Source: Anaerolineae bacterium
Lineage (GTDB): Bacteria; Chloroflexota; Anaerolineae; JAAYZQ01
Direction of reading: 5' to 3'
NCBI GenBank assembly: GCA_016929795.1
Contig: JAFGIA010000312.1
Location: 1 to 38,832 of the forward strand
DNA: 38,832 bases
Under the pieces are notes generated by a model. It saw only the letters and a list, made by a program, of their open reading frames with translations. It had not been told where the DNA came from and did no database searches. A program made the position numbers and the translations under genes. Shown here in pieces: positions 1 to 6,437 of this stretch; position 1 is the stretch's first letter, and every line of letters starts with the position of its first letter.

Positions 1-5
1 AGACC

Positions 6-126
6 GCCGGGGCATGAATGACCCCGGCTAATAAGCTTGCACCCCGTGAACGGGGTTCTGAGCCCGATTCATCGGGCAGAAGCTCCGTAGGACGGCCACT
101 TCATGGCCGTCTGGCTGCGGCCGCAG
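6..126. repeat. Cluster of five adjacent short palindromes (REP-like)
   Basis: Five inverted repeats follow one another: GCCGGGG/CCCCGGC (6-12, 22-28), ACCCCG/CGGGGT around TGAA (41-56), GCCCGAT/ATCGGGC (62-77), GACGGCCA/TGGCCGTC around CTTCA (91-111) and the palindrome CTGCGGCCGCAG (115-126). Four of the loops contain TGAA or its complement TTCA. The stems differ in sequence but share the same build, as in the intergenic palindrome arrays seen in many Chloroflexota genomes. No gene is seen in bases 1-131. It lies just past the end of the leftward gene at 132-443 and may also stop or stabilise that transcript. Confidence 0.7.
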
Positions 127-131
127 ACCGC

Positions 132-443
132 TCAGAAATCGCGAATGAAGGCGATCTCGGCGGCCAGGCGCAGCCTGTTCTTCCACACCCACTGGGCATC
201 ATGCCGGGCGATCAGGCTCCGAAGGTTCGCTCTATGCTCTTTCTTCTCCGCTGCCGTCAGGTTCAAGGGGGCCAAATAGTTGCCCAACAGGGTCAGGGGG
301 TCCTTCTCCCAGTGGTCCGGCAAGGCCTCAGACGGATCGAAGGGGATCTCCCCAAAGAGGTCGTCGGCAGCGCTCAGGACGCCCATGTAGTTGCTGAGGG
401 CCTGGCGAAAGTGCTCAGCGTGTTCCGGATCGTTTTCTTTCAC
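132..443 (-). CDS. Small hypothetical protein downstream of the type IIG enzyme
   Basis: A 103-residue, charged, soluble protein with no signal peptide, membrane segment or recognised motif. It is mostly predicted helix and ends in a basic, aromatic stretch (WVWKNRLRLAAEIAF). The GTG start at 443 has AAGGAG about 10 bases upstream. It follows the restriction-modification gene in the same direction after a 121-base gap that holds a strong hairpin, so it could be co-transcribed with it. A role beside that enzyme (accessory, control or immunity factor) is only a guess from position; it could equally be an unrelated gene. Composition and ribosome site support a real gene. Confidence 0.65.
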   Translation of the reverse strand: MKENDPEHAEHFRQALSNYMGVLSAADDLFGEIPFDPSEALPDHWEKDPLTLLGNYLAPLNLTAAEKKEHRANLRSLIARHDAQWVWKNRLRLAAEIAFIRDF

Positions 444-514
444 GCGCGCGTCTCTCCTTGTTCAGGGCCGGCCCACGGGCAGGTCACACTTGGCGGCCAC
501 GCTGGAGCCTAGCC

Positions 515-549
515 CAGGTGGGTCGCACCGGCGAGGTGCAACCCACCTG
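515..549. repeat. Strong hairpin between type IIG gene and small gene
   Basis: CAGGTGGGT (515-523) pairs perfectly with ACCCACCTG (541-549); after one C/A mismatch the stem continues GCACC/GGTGC (525-529, 535-539) around a GGCGA loop. The 14-bp stem lies 15 bases past the stop of the restriction-modification gene. No T-run follows on the leftward strand, so it is more likely an intergenic repeat or an RNA-stabilising stem than a full terminator. The rest of 444-564 shows nothing further except the ribosome site of the small gene. Confidence 0.7.
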
Positions 550-564
550 CCGATCGTGCTGTCT

Positions 565-3500
565 CTATGTTGTTTCACCTTCGACAATCGCGATTTCGTC
601 TGCGGTGAGATCGTACAGCTCGTAGACGAGGGCGTCGATCTGGCGTTCGGTGGCGTCGATCTGGCGCTGGTAGAGGGTGCGGTCGGCGGGGATGGTGGCG
701 GCGGTGAGCTTTTGGTGCAGGTCGAGCATATGCTCCACCAGGGCCACCAGGCGGTTGTGGCGGGCGACGTCGGCGGGGTCGGTGAAGTCGATGGTGCGGA
801 TGGGAAGTTGTTCGATGAACTGGGTGAAGTAGCGGAAAAAGCCACCGCGCAGCGCCGTGCTCACCTGCTTCAAATAGAAATCCAGGACCTTGCTGTTGAG
901 CAGGGCGAGGATATACCTCAGATGTTCCTCTACGGCATCCTCCAGCGTGATAGCATAGCCGCTCGTAAAGGCGTAGACGCCTTCCTCATCGAGCGCGAAA
1001 GACGCCTGGTCGGCGATGTCTGGCACGAGGATCTTGGGAGATGCCATGATTTCGATGTTCTTGGGGTAGACATAGCCGTACCAGTCCGATCCTTTCATCC
1101 TGCCTCGCTCGCGTCCTTCCAAGTATGATTTGTTTTCACGGAGGTACGCATACGTGTTCGGGAAACGCCGCCTGAACTCGCTCTCTGGAATGAGCTCAAT
1201 TCGACCATCACGGATACGGTAGGGCAGGATGACAACCTGGTCTGAGGCCAGAATCCGATACGGTTTGATCTCACGACCTTTCAAGAAAGGTCGGACGCTC
1301 TCTCGTTCAAGTGTTACGACCTTGTCCAACTGCTTCGATCGTGCCTGGACAAGGTTGCCCTCGTCGGATGTGACATCGAGCACGTACACTTCGTTGGCGC
1401 TGGTGCGAATGCCCTGGGCCATCCGTGCTGCGACCTTACCCAGCTTGACAGGCATCTCGCCGAGTCGTTCAAAGAGTGTCGCACCAGGGCCTACGACAAA
1501 GTTCCACTCGGCTTCCGTTACCTTGCTGGCCTGGACCGCGCCTCCTACGGCCTCGCCTCGCTGGCGCCACGCCTCGAGATTGTGTGCTTCGACGTAGCGG
1601 AAACGGTCGCGGCCCGCCTGGTCGAGGAAGAGGAGGCAGGTGTAGGTGGTGGCCCCGGCAAAGACCTGCTGATCGCCAAAGTGGACGATCTCGGCCAGGT
1701 GGCGGCCGGCGGCGATGAGCTCGCGTAGCGGCTGGCCGTACTTGGCCTGGAAGAACTTGTGGGGGAGGATGTAGCCCATCCGGCCGCCATCGGCCAGGAG
1801 CTGCAGCGCGCGCTCGACAAAGACGACGTAAATGTCATAGTTGCCCTTGCCGGCGGCAGCGTAATGTTTCTTGTAGAACTCGACTTCCCAGGGCGCGGAC
1901 TCTTTGAGGACCTGGATGCGGATGTAGGGCGGGTTGCCGATGATGGCGTCAAATCCGCCGGCAGCCATGGCGGCAGGGAACTCGGCCTGCCAGTCGAAGG
2001 GGTTGACGCGGCGCAGCTCCGCCTCGTCGGGGATGAGCTGCCCGGCGAAATACTCGGGCCCCACCAGGCTGTTGCCGCACTTGATGTTGTCCCCCAGGTC
2101 GGGCAGCGCGCGCTCGCGCCAGAACCTCAACTGCTGGCCCAGTGTTTCGCTGGTTTCGCCTTCGAGCACGTGGAGGAGCAGGCTGAGCTTGGTGACCTCG
2201 ACGGCCTGGCGGTCGAGGTCGACGCCATAGATGTGGTCGAGCAGGATGCGCTTTTTCTCGGCCGAGGTCAGCCGCCAGGCGCCGCCCGGCCCCTGGTAGA
2301 GGGCGGGCTCCTTGCCGGCGGCGTGCCGGGCGGGGTCGTTCTCCTCGTACCAGCGGCGGTAGTGGTCGAGCAGGGAACGGTAGGCGCCCAGGAGAAAGGA
2401 GCCGGAGCCGCAGGCGGGGTCGAGGATGCGCAGCGGCGGCTTGCCGCGGGCGGCGCGGAGCTGGCGGGGCGATTGGCCTGCCACCAGCCTGCCCACCGTC
2501 TGCTCCACGATATAGTCGACGATGTAGGCGGGGGTGTAATAGACGCCGCCGGCCTTTTTCACCTCGGGCTTTTCCTCGACCACGGCGCGGTGGCCCGCCG
2601 TCAGGCGGATGACCTTGCCCAGGAACTGCTCGTACACCTGGCCCAATACCTCGGCGGGCAGGACGGAGAACTCGTAGGGTGAGTCGGGGTAGTAGAGCCC
2701 GGCCAGGATGGGCTTGAGGACGCGGTCGTCGATCTCCAGGCTCCCGGTCAGGGTGTCGGCCTGAAAATTGAACAGGCCCGAGTCGTACTTTTCGTCGGCC
2801 TGGCGGTAGAGGGTTTCAACCAGGCGGGGATAGATGTGCGGGCCGCCGGTCAGGGCCAGCAGCCGCCCATACTCCTCGATGCCCCGGTCCTCGGCCATGC
2901 GCAAAAAAAGGATGCGGTCGATGGTGTGCTGCACGGCAAAGTTGAGCTCGTGCACGCTGAGCGCGGGGTTGCGCAGGGCGAGGTTGCGGGCGAGCTGCTC
3001 GCGCCAGCCCTCGATCTCTTTCAGGAACTCGACGTCGACCTCGCCCGTGCCGCGTTTGCCCCGGCTGTCCTCGACGTAGCGGTCGAACGAGCCCTGGAGC
3101 ACCGACTCGCGCGCGAACACACCATAGACGTCGTCGAAACGGGCCAGGTATTGGTCAAAGCCGAGGTAGATCACGCGCGCGGCGCTGGCCTTGTCGCCCG
3201 GTGCGGGCCGCGCCTGGCAGTCGTAGACGGCAAACTCTTCAAAGTCGGTCAGGATGCTCAGCGGCAGTTTGGCGCTCCAGGCGTAGCGGCGGAGCTGGTA
3301 GGCCGGCCCGACGTCGGTGCCGACGGCCACGGATGGCTTTTTCGCTTCGAGGAAGAACTTGCGCGCGCCGCCGATGCGGAAGGAATAGTCGGGCGCGCGG
3401 GTAGCGGCGCCGACCTTGATGGCGTCTTCGTGGACGACGTCCTTGTATTGCTCGGCGTAGCCGCGTGTGTTGCGCACGTCCCAGCCGAGCGCCTCGAAGA

Positions 3501-3636
3501 AGGGGTCGATGAACTCGACACGCACCTGGGTTTCCTTGTAGTCGGAGCGCGTATAGAGGGCGTGGTTGCGGTCAAAGCGCTCGACCAACTGCTCGACTTG
3601 TGTTCTGGCTTCTCTGTACGTTTGGGCTATGGGCAT
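565..3636 (-). CDS. Type IIG (Eco57I-like) restriction-modification enzyme
   Basis: A 1023-residue single-chain enzyme that should both cleave DNA and methylate adenine N6. The N-terminus has a PD-(D/E)xK nuclease pattern: P82-D83, then E97-A-K99 in FFLEAKKP. A helical linker follows (about 150-380). The methyltransferase part has the AdoMet-binding motif DPACGSG (about 404-411) and the adenine-type catalytic motif NPPY (about 568-571). The C-terminal third (about 720-950) looks like a TaqI-type target-recognition domain. Length and order match Eco57I/LlaBIII-like type IIG and IIL enzymes; no separate methylase or specificity gene lies beside it, and no BREX or DISARM partners are present. 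The ATG at 3636 has only a close, weak AGGA. Both nuclease and methylase motifs look intact. Recognition sequence cannot be read from the protein. Confidence 0.93.
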   Translation of the reverse strand: MPIAQTYREARTQVEQLVERFDRNHALYTRSDYKETQVRVEFIDPFFEALGWDVRNTRGYAEQYKDVVHEDAIKVGAATRAPDYSFRIGGARKFFLEAKKPSVAVGTDVGPAYQLRRYAWSAKLPLSILTDFEEFAVYDCQARPAPGDKASAARVIYLGFDQYLARFDDVYGVFARESVLQGSFDRYVEDSRGKRGTGEVDVEFLKEIEGWREQLARNLALRNPALSVHELNFAVQHTIDRILFLRMAEDRGIEEYGRLLALTGGPHIYPRLVETLYRQADEKYDSGLFNFQADTLTGSLEIDDRVLKPILAGLYYPDSPYEFSVLPAEVLGQVYEQFLGKVIRLTAGHRAVVEEKPEVKKAGGVYYTPAYIVDYIVEQTVGRLVAGQSPRQLRAARGKPPLRILDPACGSGSFLLGAYRSLLDHYRRWYEENDPARHAAGKEPALYQGPGGAWRLTSAEKKRILLDHIYGVDLDRQAVEVTKLSLLLHVLEGETSETLGQQLRFWRERALPDLGDNIKCGNSLVGPEYFAGQLIPDEAELRRVNPFDWQAEFPAAMAAGGFDAIIGNPPYIRIQVLKESAPWEVEFYKKHYAAAGKGNYDIYVVFVERALQLLADGGRMGYILPHKFFQAKYGQPLRELIAAGRHLAEIVHFGDQQVFAGATTYTCLLFLDQAGRDRFRYVEAHNLEAWRQRGEAVGGAVQASKVTEAEWNFVVGPGATLFERLGEMPVKLGKVAARMAQGIRTSANEVYVLDVTSDEGNLVQARSKQLDKVVTLERESVRPFLKGREIKPYRILASDQVVILPYRIRDGRIELIPESEFRRRFPNTYAYLRENKSYLEGRERGRMKGSDWYGYVYPKNIEIMASPKILVPDIADQASFALDEEGVYAFTSGYAITLEDAVEEHLRYILALLNSKVLDFYLKQVSTALRGGFFRYFTQFIEQLPIRTIDFTDPADVARHNRLVALVEHMLDLHQKLTAATIPADRTLYQRQIDATERQIDALVYELYDLTADEIAIVEGETT

Positions 3637-3698
3637 GATCCTGGCCGCTCTGATTTCCGGCGCACGTTTCGTGCCTGGATGGTCGCGTGTATAGAAGA

Positions 3699-3728
3699 AA
3701 GTATATCACCGCTCCATTCGAAACGCAA
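3699..3728 (-). promoter_or_regulatory. Proximal promoter of the type IIG gene
   Basis: Read leftward: TTGCGT (3728-3723), 18-bp spacer, TATACT (3704-3699). The predicted start site is about 55 bases before the ATG of the restriction-modification gene. It is a second, weaker promoter behind the consensus one at 3895-3923. Confidence 0.55.
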
Positions 3729-3876
3729 AAAATGATGCTGCGCCTGGCACCACCATGCCCGCCGGGACGCGCACGGCCGCGCCGCCCGGGGGTCCCTCTG
3801 CTATTCGGTTGTCTGTGCTGCGGCCTGATATGCTGTCTTTCTGGCCCTGTGTCTCGCGTCCGAGAGAAGGGCGATA

Positions 3877-3923
3877 GAACACGTGTTCGAATTGATTATA
3901 CCACGTGACGGTGCCCCTGTCAA
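3877..3923 (-). promoter_or_regulatory. Consensus promoter with palindromic operator
   Basis: Read leftward: a perfect TTGACA (3923-3918), 17-bp spacer and TATAAT (3900-3895). The 12-bp palindrome GAACACGTGTTC (3877-3888) covers the predicted transcription start. A second CACGTG (3902-3907) lies in the spacer, exactly 22 bp (two helical turns) from the first (3880-3885). This looks like a two-site repressor or controller operator. The transcript would run about 250 bases before reaching the type IIG gene. The remainder of the gap 3637-3964 is GC-rich leader with no gene seen. Confidence 0.8.
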
Positions 3924-3964
3924 GTACCATCTGCCTGTTCATGCCGGCGCGTGGCGATGGCGGC

Positions 3965-5017
3965 TCAGCCCTCGAGCGCCTGCGCCTCGCCGAGGGGCAG
4001 CTCGACGACAAAGGTTGCGCCGCCTGCCGGGTTGGCCTCGGCCCAGATCTTGCCGCCGTGGCGCTGCACGATGTCGCGGCAGATGGTGAGCCCCAGGCCG
4101 GTGCCCTGGGCGGGCGCCTTGGTGGTAAAGAAGGGCTCAAAGACCTGGTCGAGCATGTCGGCGGGGATGCCCGGCCCGTCGTCGGCCACGCGCACCTGCA
4201 CGCGGTCGCTGCCCGCGCGTTGGGTGGTGATGGTCAGGGTGCCGGGCCGGCCGGTGCTTGCCACCGCCTGGCGTGCGTTGTTCAGGAGGTTGACCAGGAG
4301 CTGCTGGAGCTTGTGCCTGTCGGCCCACAGCGGCGGCAGCGCGCCGTCGAGGTGGGTGACCACACGCACGCCGGCCGCGATCATGTCGTCGCCCAGCAGG
4401 GCCACGATGCAGCGGATCAGGTCGTCGAGGTTAACGGGCACCAGGTGCAGCCCATGCACCTGCCCGGGGCGCAGGAGCTCATTGAGCAGGTCCTTCATTT
4501 GAACCACCTGCTCATGGATGATGCCCAGGCCGTGGCGGCAGGTGGGGCTCAGCTCGGGGTTGCGCGCCAGTACCTGCGACTGCAAGCCGACGATGGTCAG
4601 CGCGTTGTACACTTCGTGGGCCACGCTCGAGGCCTGCTGGCTGACCGCCGCCGCCCGCGCCACGCGGCGCGCCTGCTCGCCGTTGCCGGCGCTCGTTTCC
4701 TGTTTGACGATGGTGGTCAGTATGCCTTGCTGGCCCTCGCCCAGCGGCCGCCCTGCCACCAGCACGGGCACCGGGTGGCCGTCCTTGTGGCGCAGCCGCG
4801 TATCGCGATAGCCGGGCTGCCAGTCGCCGGCCTGCCACCTGTCGCCGTTCGACAGCAGGGCGCGCCACGCCGATCCCGCCAGCTCGCCGTGGTCGTAGCC
4901 CAGCATGGTTTCCAGCGGCCTGTTGGCGTGGATGAGGCGGCCGCCCGGGTCGACGATGGCGACCCCTTCGATCAGGCCATCGAGCACCTGGTGCAGTATG
5001 TTGCTCTGTTCGGTCAC
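3965..5017 (-). CDS. PAS-domain sensor histidine kinase
   Basis: A 350-residue soluble histidine kinase. A PAS domain (about 5-108) is followed by a phospho-acceptor helix with H134 in VAHEVYNAL, then a GHKL ATPase: N-box LLNNARQAV, G1 DDGPGIP, F-box FEPFFTTK and G2 GTGLGLTI. No membrane segment or signal peptide is seen, so it should sense an internal signal, as NtrB-type kinases do. The GTG at 5017 is chosen because AAAGGAG lies 5-6 bases upstream; the frame stays open further up but that part overlaps the neighbouring gene and looks non-coding. It starts 35 bases after the 114-aa peptide gene and is probably in its operon. No response regulator gene is present in the window. Confidence 0.92.
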   Translation of the reverse strand: MTEQSNILHQVLDGLIEGVAIVDPGGRLIHANRPLETMLGYDHGELAGSAWRALLSNGDRWQAGDWQPGYRDTRLRHKDGHPVPVLVAGRPLGEGQQGILTTIVKQETSAGNGEQARRVARAAAVSQQASSVAHEVYNALTIVGLQSQVLARNPELSPTCRHGLGIIHEQVVQMKDLLNELLRPGQVHGLHLVPVNLDDLIRCIVALLGDDMIAAGVRVVTHLDGALPPLWADRHKLQQLLVNLLNNARQAVASTGRPGTLTITTQRAGSDRVQVRVADDGPGIPADMLDQVFEPFFTTKAPAQGTGLGLTICRDIVQRHGGKIWAEANPAGGATFVVELPLGEAQALEG

Positions 5018-5052
5018 GTGTCTCCTTTTCTGTCGTGCTGCCGTGGGAGCCG

Positions 5053-5397
5053 TTACGCGCACGCGCCGGCCGCCACGGGCACGCTGCCGGCAAGCGCCCA
5101 GAGCGACTCGAGCCCGACGCTTTTCGATCCGTGGCCGTTGTGGCCGTTCGTCTTGCCGTGGCCGTTGCGGCCAGGGCTGGCCTCGGTCGAGATCCAGCAA
5201 TAGACCGCCTCGGCAAACTCTTCGAGGGCGTGGGCGCGAATGCCCACGACGAGGTCTCGCTCCTCAGGGGTGAGCATAAAGGTGTGGTTGAGATAGCCCG
5301 CGGCCAGCGCGCTCGCGGGGTCGCGGAGCAGCATCTCGCAAAAATGGCGATCAACGGTGGCGGCACACACTAACTGGTTCAGGCTCTTGTGGTTCAC
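5053..5397 (-). CDS. RiPP/NHLP-precursor-like small protein
   Basis: A 114-residue protein. Residues 1-70 form a compact helical region with the pattern FCEMLLRDPASALAAGY and FMLTPEER, similar in build to the Os1348/NHLP and Nif11-type leader families whose members carry LL-DP-xAL and LT-EE signatures. Residues 73-92 are a flexible Gly/Asn/His-rich linker (NGHGKTNGHNGHG), and the tail ends in ALAGSVPVAAGACA, a small-residue stretch with one Cys that could be a core peptide. The GTG at 5397 has AAAGGAG 9-10 bases upstream; longer starts would run into the repeat at 5452-5480. No maturase is nearby, so a regulatory or signalling protein is equally possible. The family call is by eye and uncertain; that the gene is real is well supported. 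Confidence 0.75.
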   Translation of the reverse strand: MNHKSLNQLVCAATVDRHFCEMLLRDPASALAAGYLNHTFMLTPEERDLVVGIRAHALEEFAEAVYCWISTEASPGRNGHGKTNGHNGHGSKSVGLESLWALAGSVPVAAGACA

Positions 5398-5451
5398 GGG
5401 AGTTTTCTCCTTTCGTCTGGTCCCCCATATCATCTCAATAGCTTGGGGGAA

Positions 5452-5480
5452 TGTAGGGTGGATTGCCAATCCGCCCTACA
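5452..5480. repeat. 29-bp near-perfect palindrome overlapping a stop codon
   Basis: Two 14-base arms, TGTAGGGTGGATTG (5452-5465) and CAATCCGCCCTACA (5467-5480), pair around a single C with one G-T wobble. Palindromes of this form are common between genes in Chloroflexota drafts (recalled, not searched). Its right arm contains the TAG that ends the DUF5317 gene (5476-5478). The rest of 5398-5451 holds only the ribosome site of the peptide gene. Confidence 0.8.
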
Positions 5481-6066
5481 TCCCGCCCTGGCTTGGTGAG
5501 ATGCAACGGTCTCTCTTTGCGCCCTGCAAGAGTGCGACGATGCCGGCGGCGATGAGCACGTCGCCGGCGCTGCAGGCCGCGGGCCACGGAAATGGCGGCG
5601 GCAGTACGAGTATGTCTGACAGCCACCAGAGGCGGGTGGCCTCGCGGGCCAGGATCAGATCCTTCGAATAGCCATAATGAAGGCCCACGGGCCAGCTCTG
5701 GGGCGCGGTGCCCGGGTTGATGCGGGCCAGCGTCTCGGGGTGGATCGGCATCCATCCTCCGTTGGCGGCGATGACCAGCAGGTTGCAGGCGGCGCCGAGC
5801 CCCACCAGCCACACGCCGGGCACGCAGCGGTTGATCCATACAAAGGCCAACAGCGGCAGGTGCGAGACGAGAAAGAGCATCTGCTGCACCACCACGTCGC
5901 CCGGCCTGCCTCCGGGTGCGCGCAGCAGCGGCACCTGCAGGGCGAGGGCGACCACTGCCAGCCAGGCCCAGCGCAGGGGCAGGCCTGCCAGGGCGTCCAA
6001 CACCTGCCCACGATGACGGGCCAGGCTGGCAGCGAGACCCACAACAACGGCCAGAATCAGGATCAC
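5476..6066 (-). CDS. DUF5317 membrane protein
   Basis: A 196-residue protein with hydrophobic segments at about 1-13, 32-50, 62-80, 84-101 and 165-181. It carries the features I associate with DUF5317: NGGWMPIHPE (102-111), GYSKDLIL (132-139) and LWWLSDIL followed by PPPFPWP (146-162). The function of the family is not known. The GTG at 6066 lacks a good ribosome site; it lies 29 bases after the stop of the 56-aa peptide gene, so translation may be coupled. The last residues (about 182-196) and the stop lie in or beside a palindromic repeat, so the C-terminus may have been altered by the repeat. Context suggests a role with the neighbouring peptides and the BTAD regulator. Confidence 0.85.
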   Translation of the reverse strand: MILILAVVVGLAASLARHRGQVLDALAGLPLRWAWLAVVALALQVPLLRAPGGRPGDVVVQQMLFLVSHLPLLAFVWINRCVPGVWLVGLGAACNLLVIAANGGWMPIHPETLARINPGTAPQSWPVGLHYGYSKDLILAREATRLWWLSDILVLPPPFPWPAACSAGDVLIAAGIVALLQGAKRDRCISPSQGGM

Positions 6067-6095
6067 GATGAAGCGACGGTGTTGGCCCGGACGGG

Positions 6096-6266
6096 TCAGG
6101 GGGACAGGATGAACGACTCGCCGAGCCCGCCCCCACTGCCTGCCCCACTGCCGGCGCCTGGCGCGGCAGATGCCACTGCCAGGGCGACCAGGCTCAGGAC
6201 GATGTACACGACTTTCAGGTTACGTGCCGTGCCGTAGCGGACCCACATGCTTGCCAACTTGATCAT
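6096..6266 (-). CDS. 56-aa single-helix peptide with Gly-Ser-rich tail
   Basis: A very small protein: a basic N-terminus (MIKLASMWVRYGTARNLK), one hydrophobic helix (about 19-37, VVYIVLSLVALAVASA), a GAGSGAGSGGG linker and the tail LGESFILSP. The ATG at 6266 has an excellent AAGGAGG six bases upstream, which is why the longer in-frame start was rejected. It is the first gene after the TTTGGTG-repeat promoter and precedes DUF5317 by 29 bases. The helix could be a signal peptide (A-S-A before APGAG), releasing a roughly 20-residue extracellular peptide, or a membrane anchor. It is not recognised as a known family. A secreted signal or membrane partner of DUF5317 is an inference from position only. 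Confidence 0.75.
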   Translation of the reverse strand: MIKLASMWVRYGTARNLKVVYIVLSLVALAVASAAPGAGSGAGSGGGLGESFILSP

Positions 6267-6337
6267 TCGAGCCTCCTTGTGTCTTTTGGGCCGGCGCCCT
6301 TGCCTGGCGGCCGGCCGCGGCCATCCCGCGTGCACCA

Positions 6338-6386
6338 ATTCTAGCACACGATGGTCACCAAATGACTCACCAAACCATGCACCAAA
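6338..6386 (-). promoter_or_regulatory. Activator-type promoter with three TTTGGTG repeats
   Basis: Read leftward, TTTGGTG occurs at 6386-6380, 6374-6368 and 6362-6356, each exactly 12 bp after the last. A -10 element TAGAAT (6343-6338) begins 12 bases beyond the third copy, and there is no recognisable -35 hexamer; the repeats occupy that region. This is the layout of promoters activated by SARP-type (OmpR-like winged helix plus BTAD) regulators, which bind tandem heptamers with about one helical turn spacing. A gene for such a regulator lies directly upstream. The predicted transcript starts about 65 bases before the 56-aa peptide gene. Confidence 0.6.
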
Positions 6387-6410
6387 ACCGCCGGCGCACG
6401 GGCCGGCGGT
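6387..6410 (-). terminator. Terminator after the BTAD regulator gene
   Basis: Perfect 9-bp stem ACCGCCGGC/GCCGGCGGT (6387-6395, 6402-6410) around a 6-base loop. On the leftward strand it is followed by TTTT, a short U-run that merges with the first TTTGGTG repeat. It lies 28 bases past the stop of the regulator gene. Confidence 0.65.
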
Positions 6411-6437
6411 GGGGCAAGTAGCGCGTGGGGGAGTTTT

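Noticed and set aside
6..126. Palindrome cluster as a CRISPR array
   Set aside because: The stems differ from one another and there are no equal repeats with equal spacers; no cas gene is present.
565..3636. Type IIG enzyme as PglX of a BREX system
   Set aside because: No pglZ, brxC or brxL genes flank it, and the N-terminal PD-(D/E)xK pattern fits a self-contained type IIG enzyme.
3905..5203. Long rightward open frame opposite the histidine kinase
   Set aside because: The leftward frame has all kinase boxes; the rightward one is a GC-codon shadow with no motif and no ribosome site.
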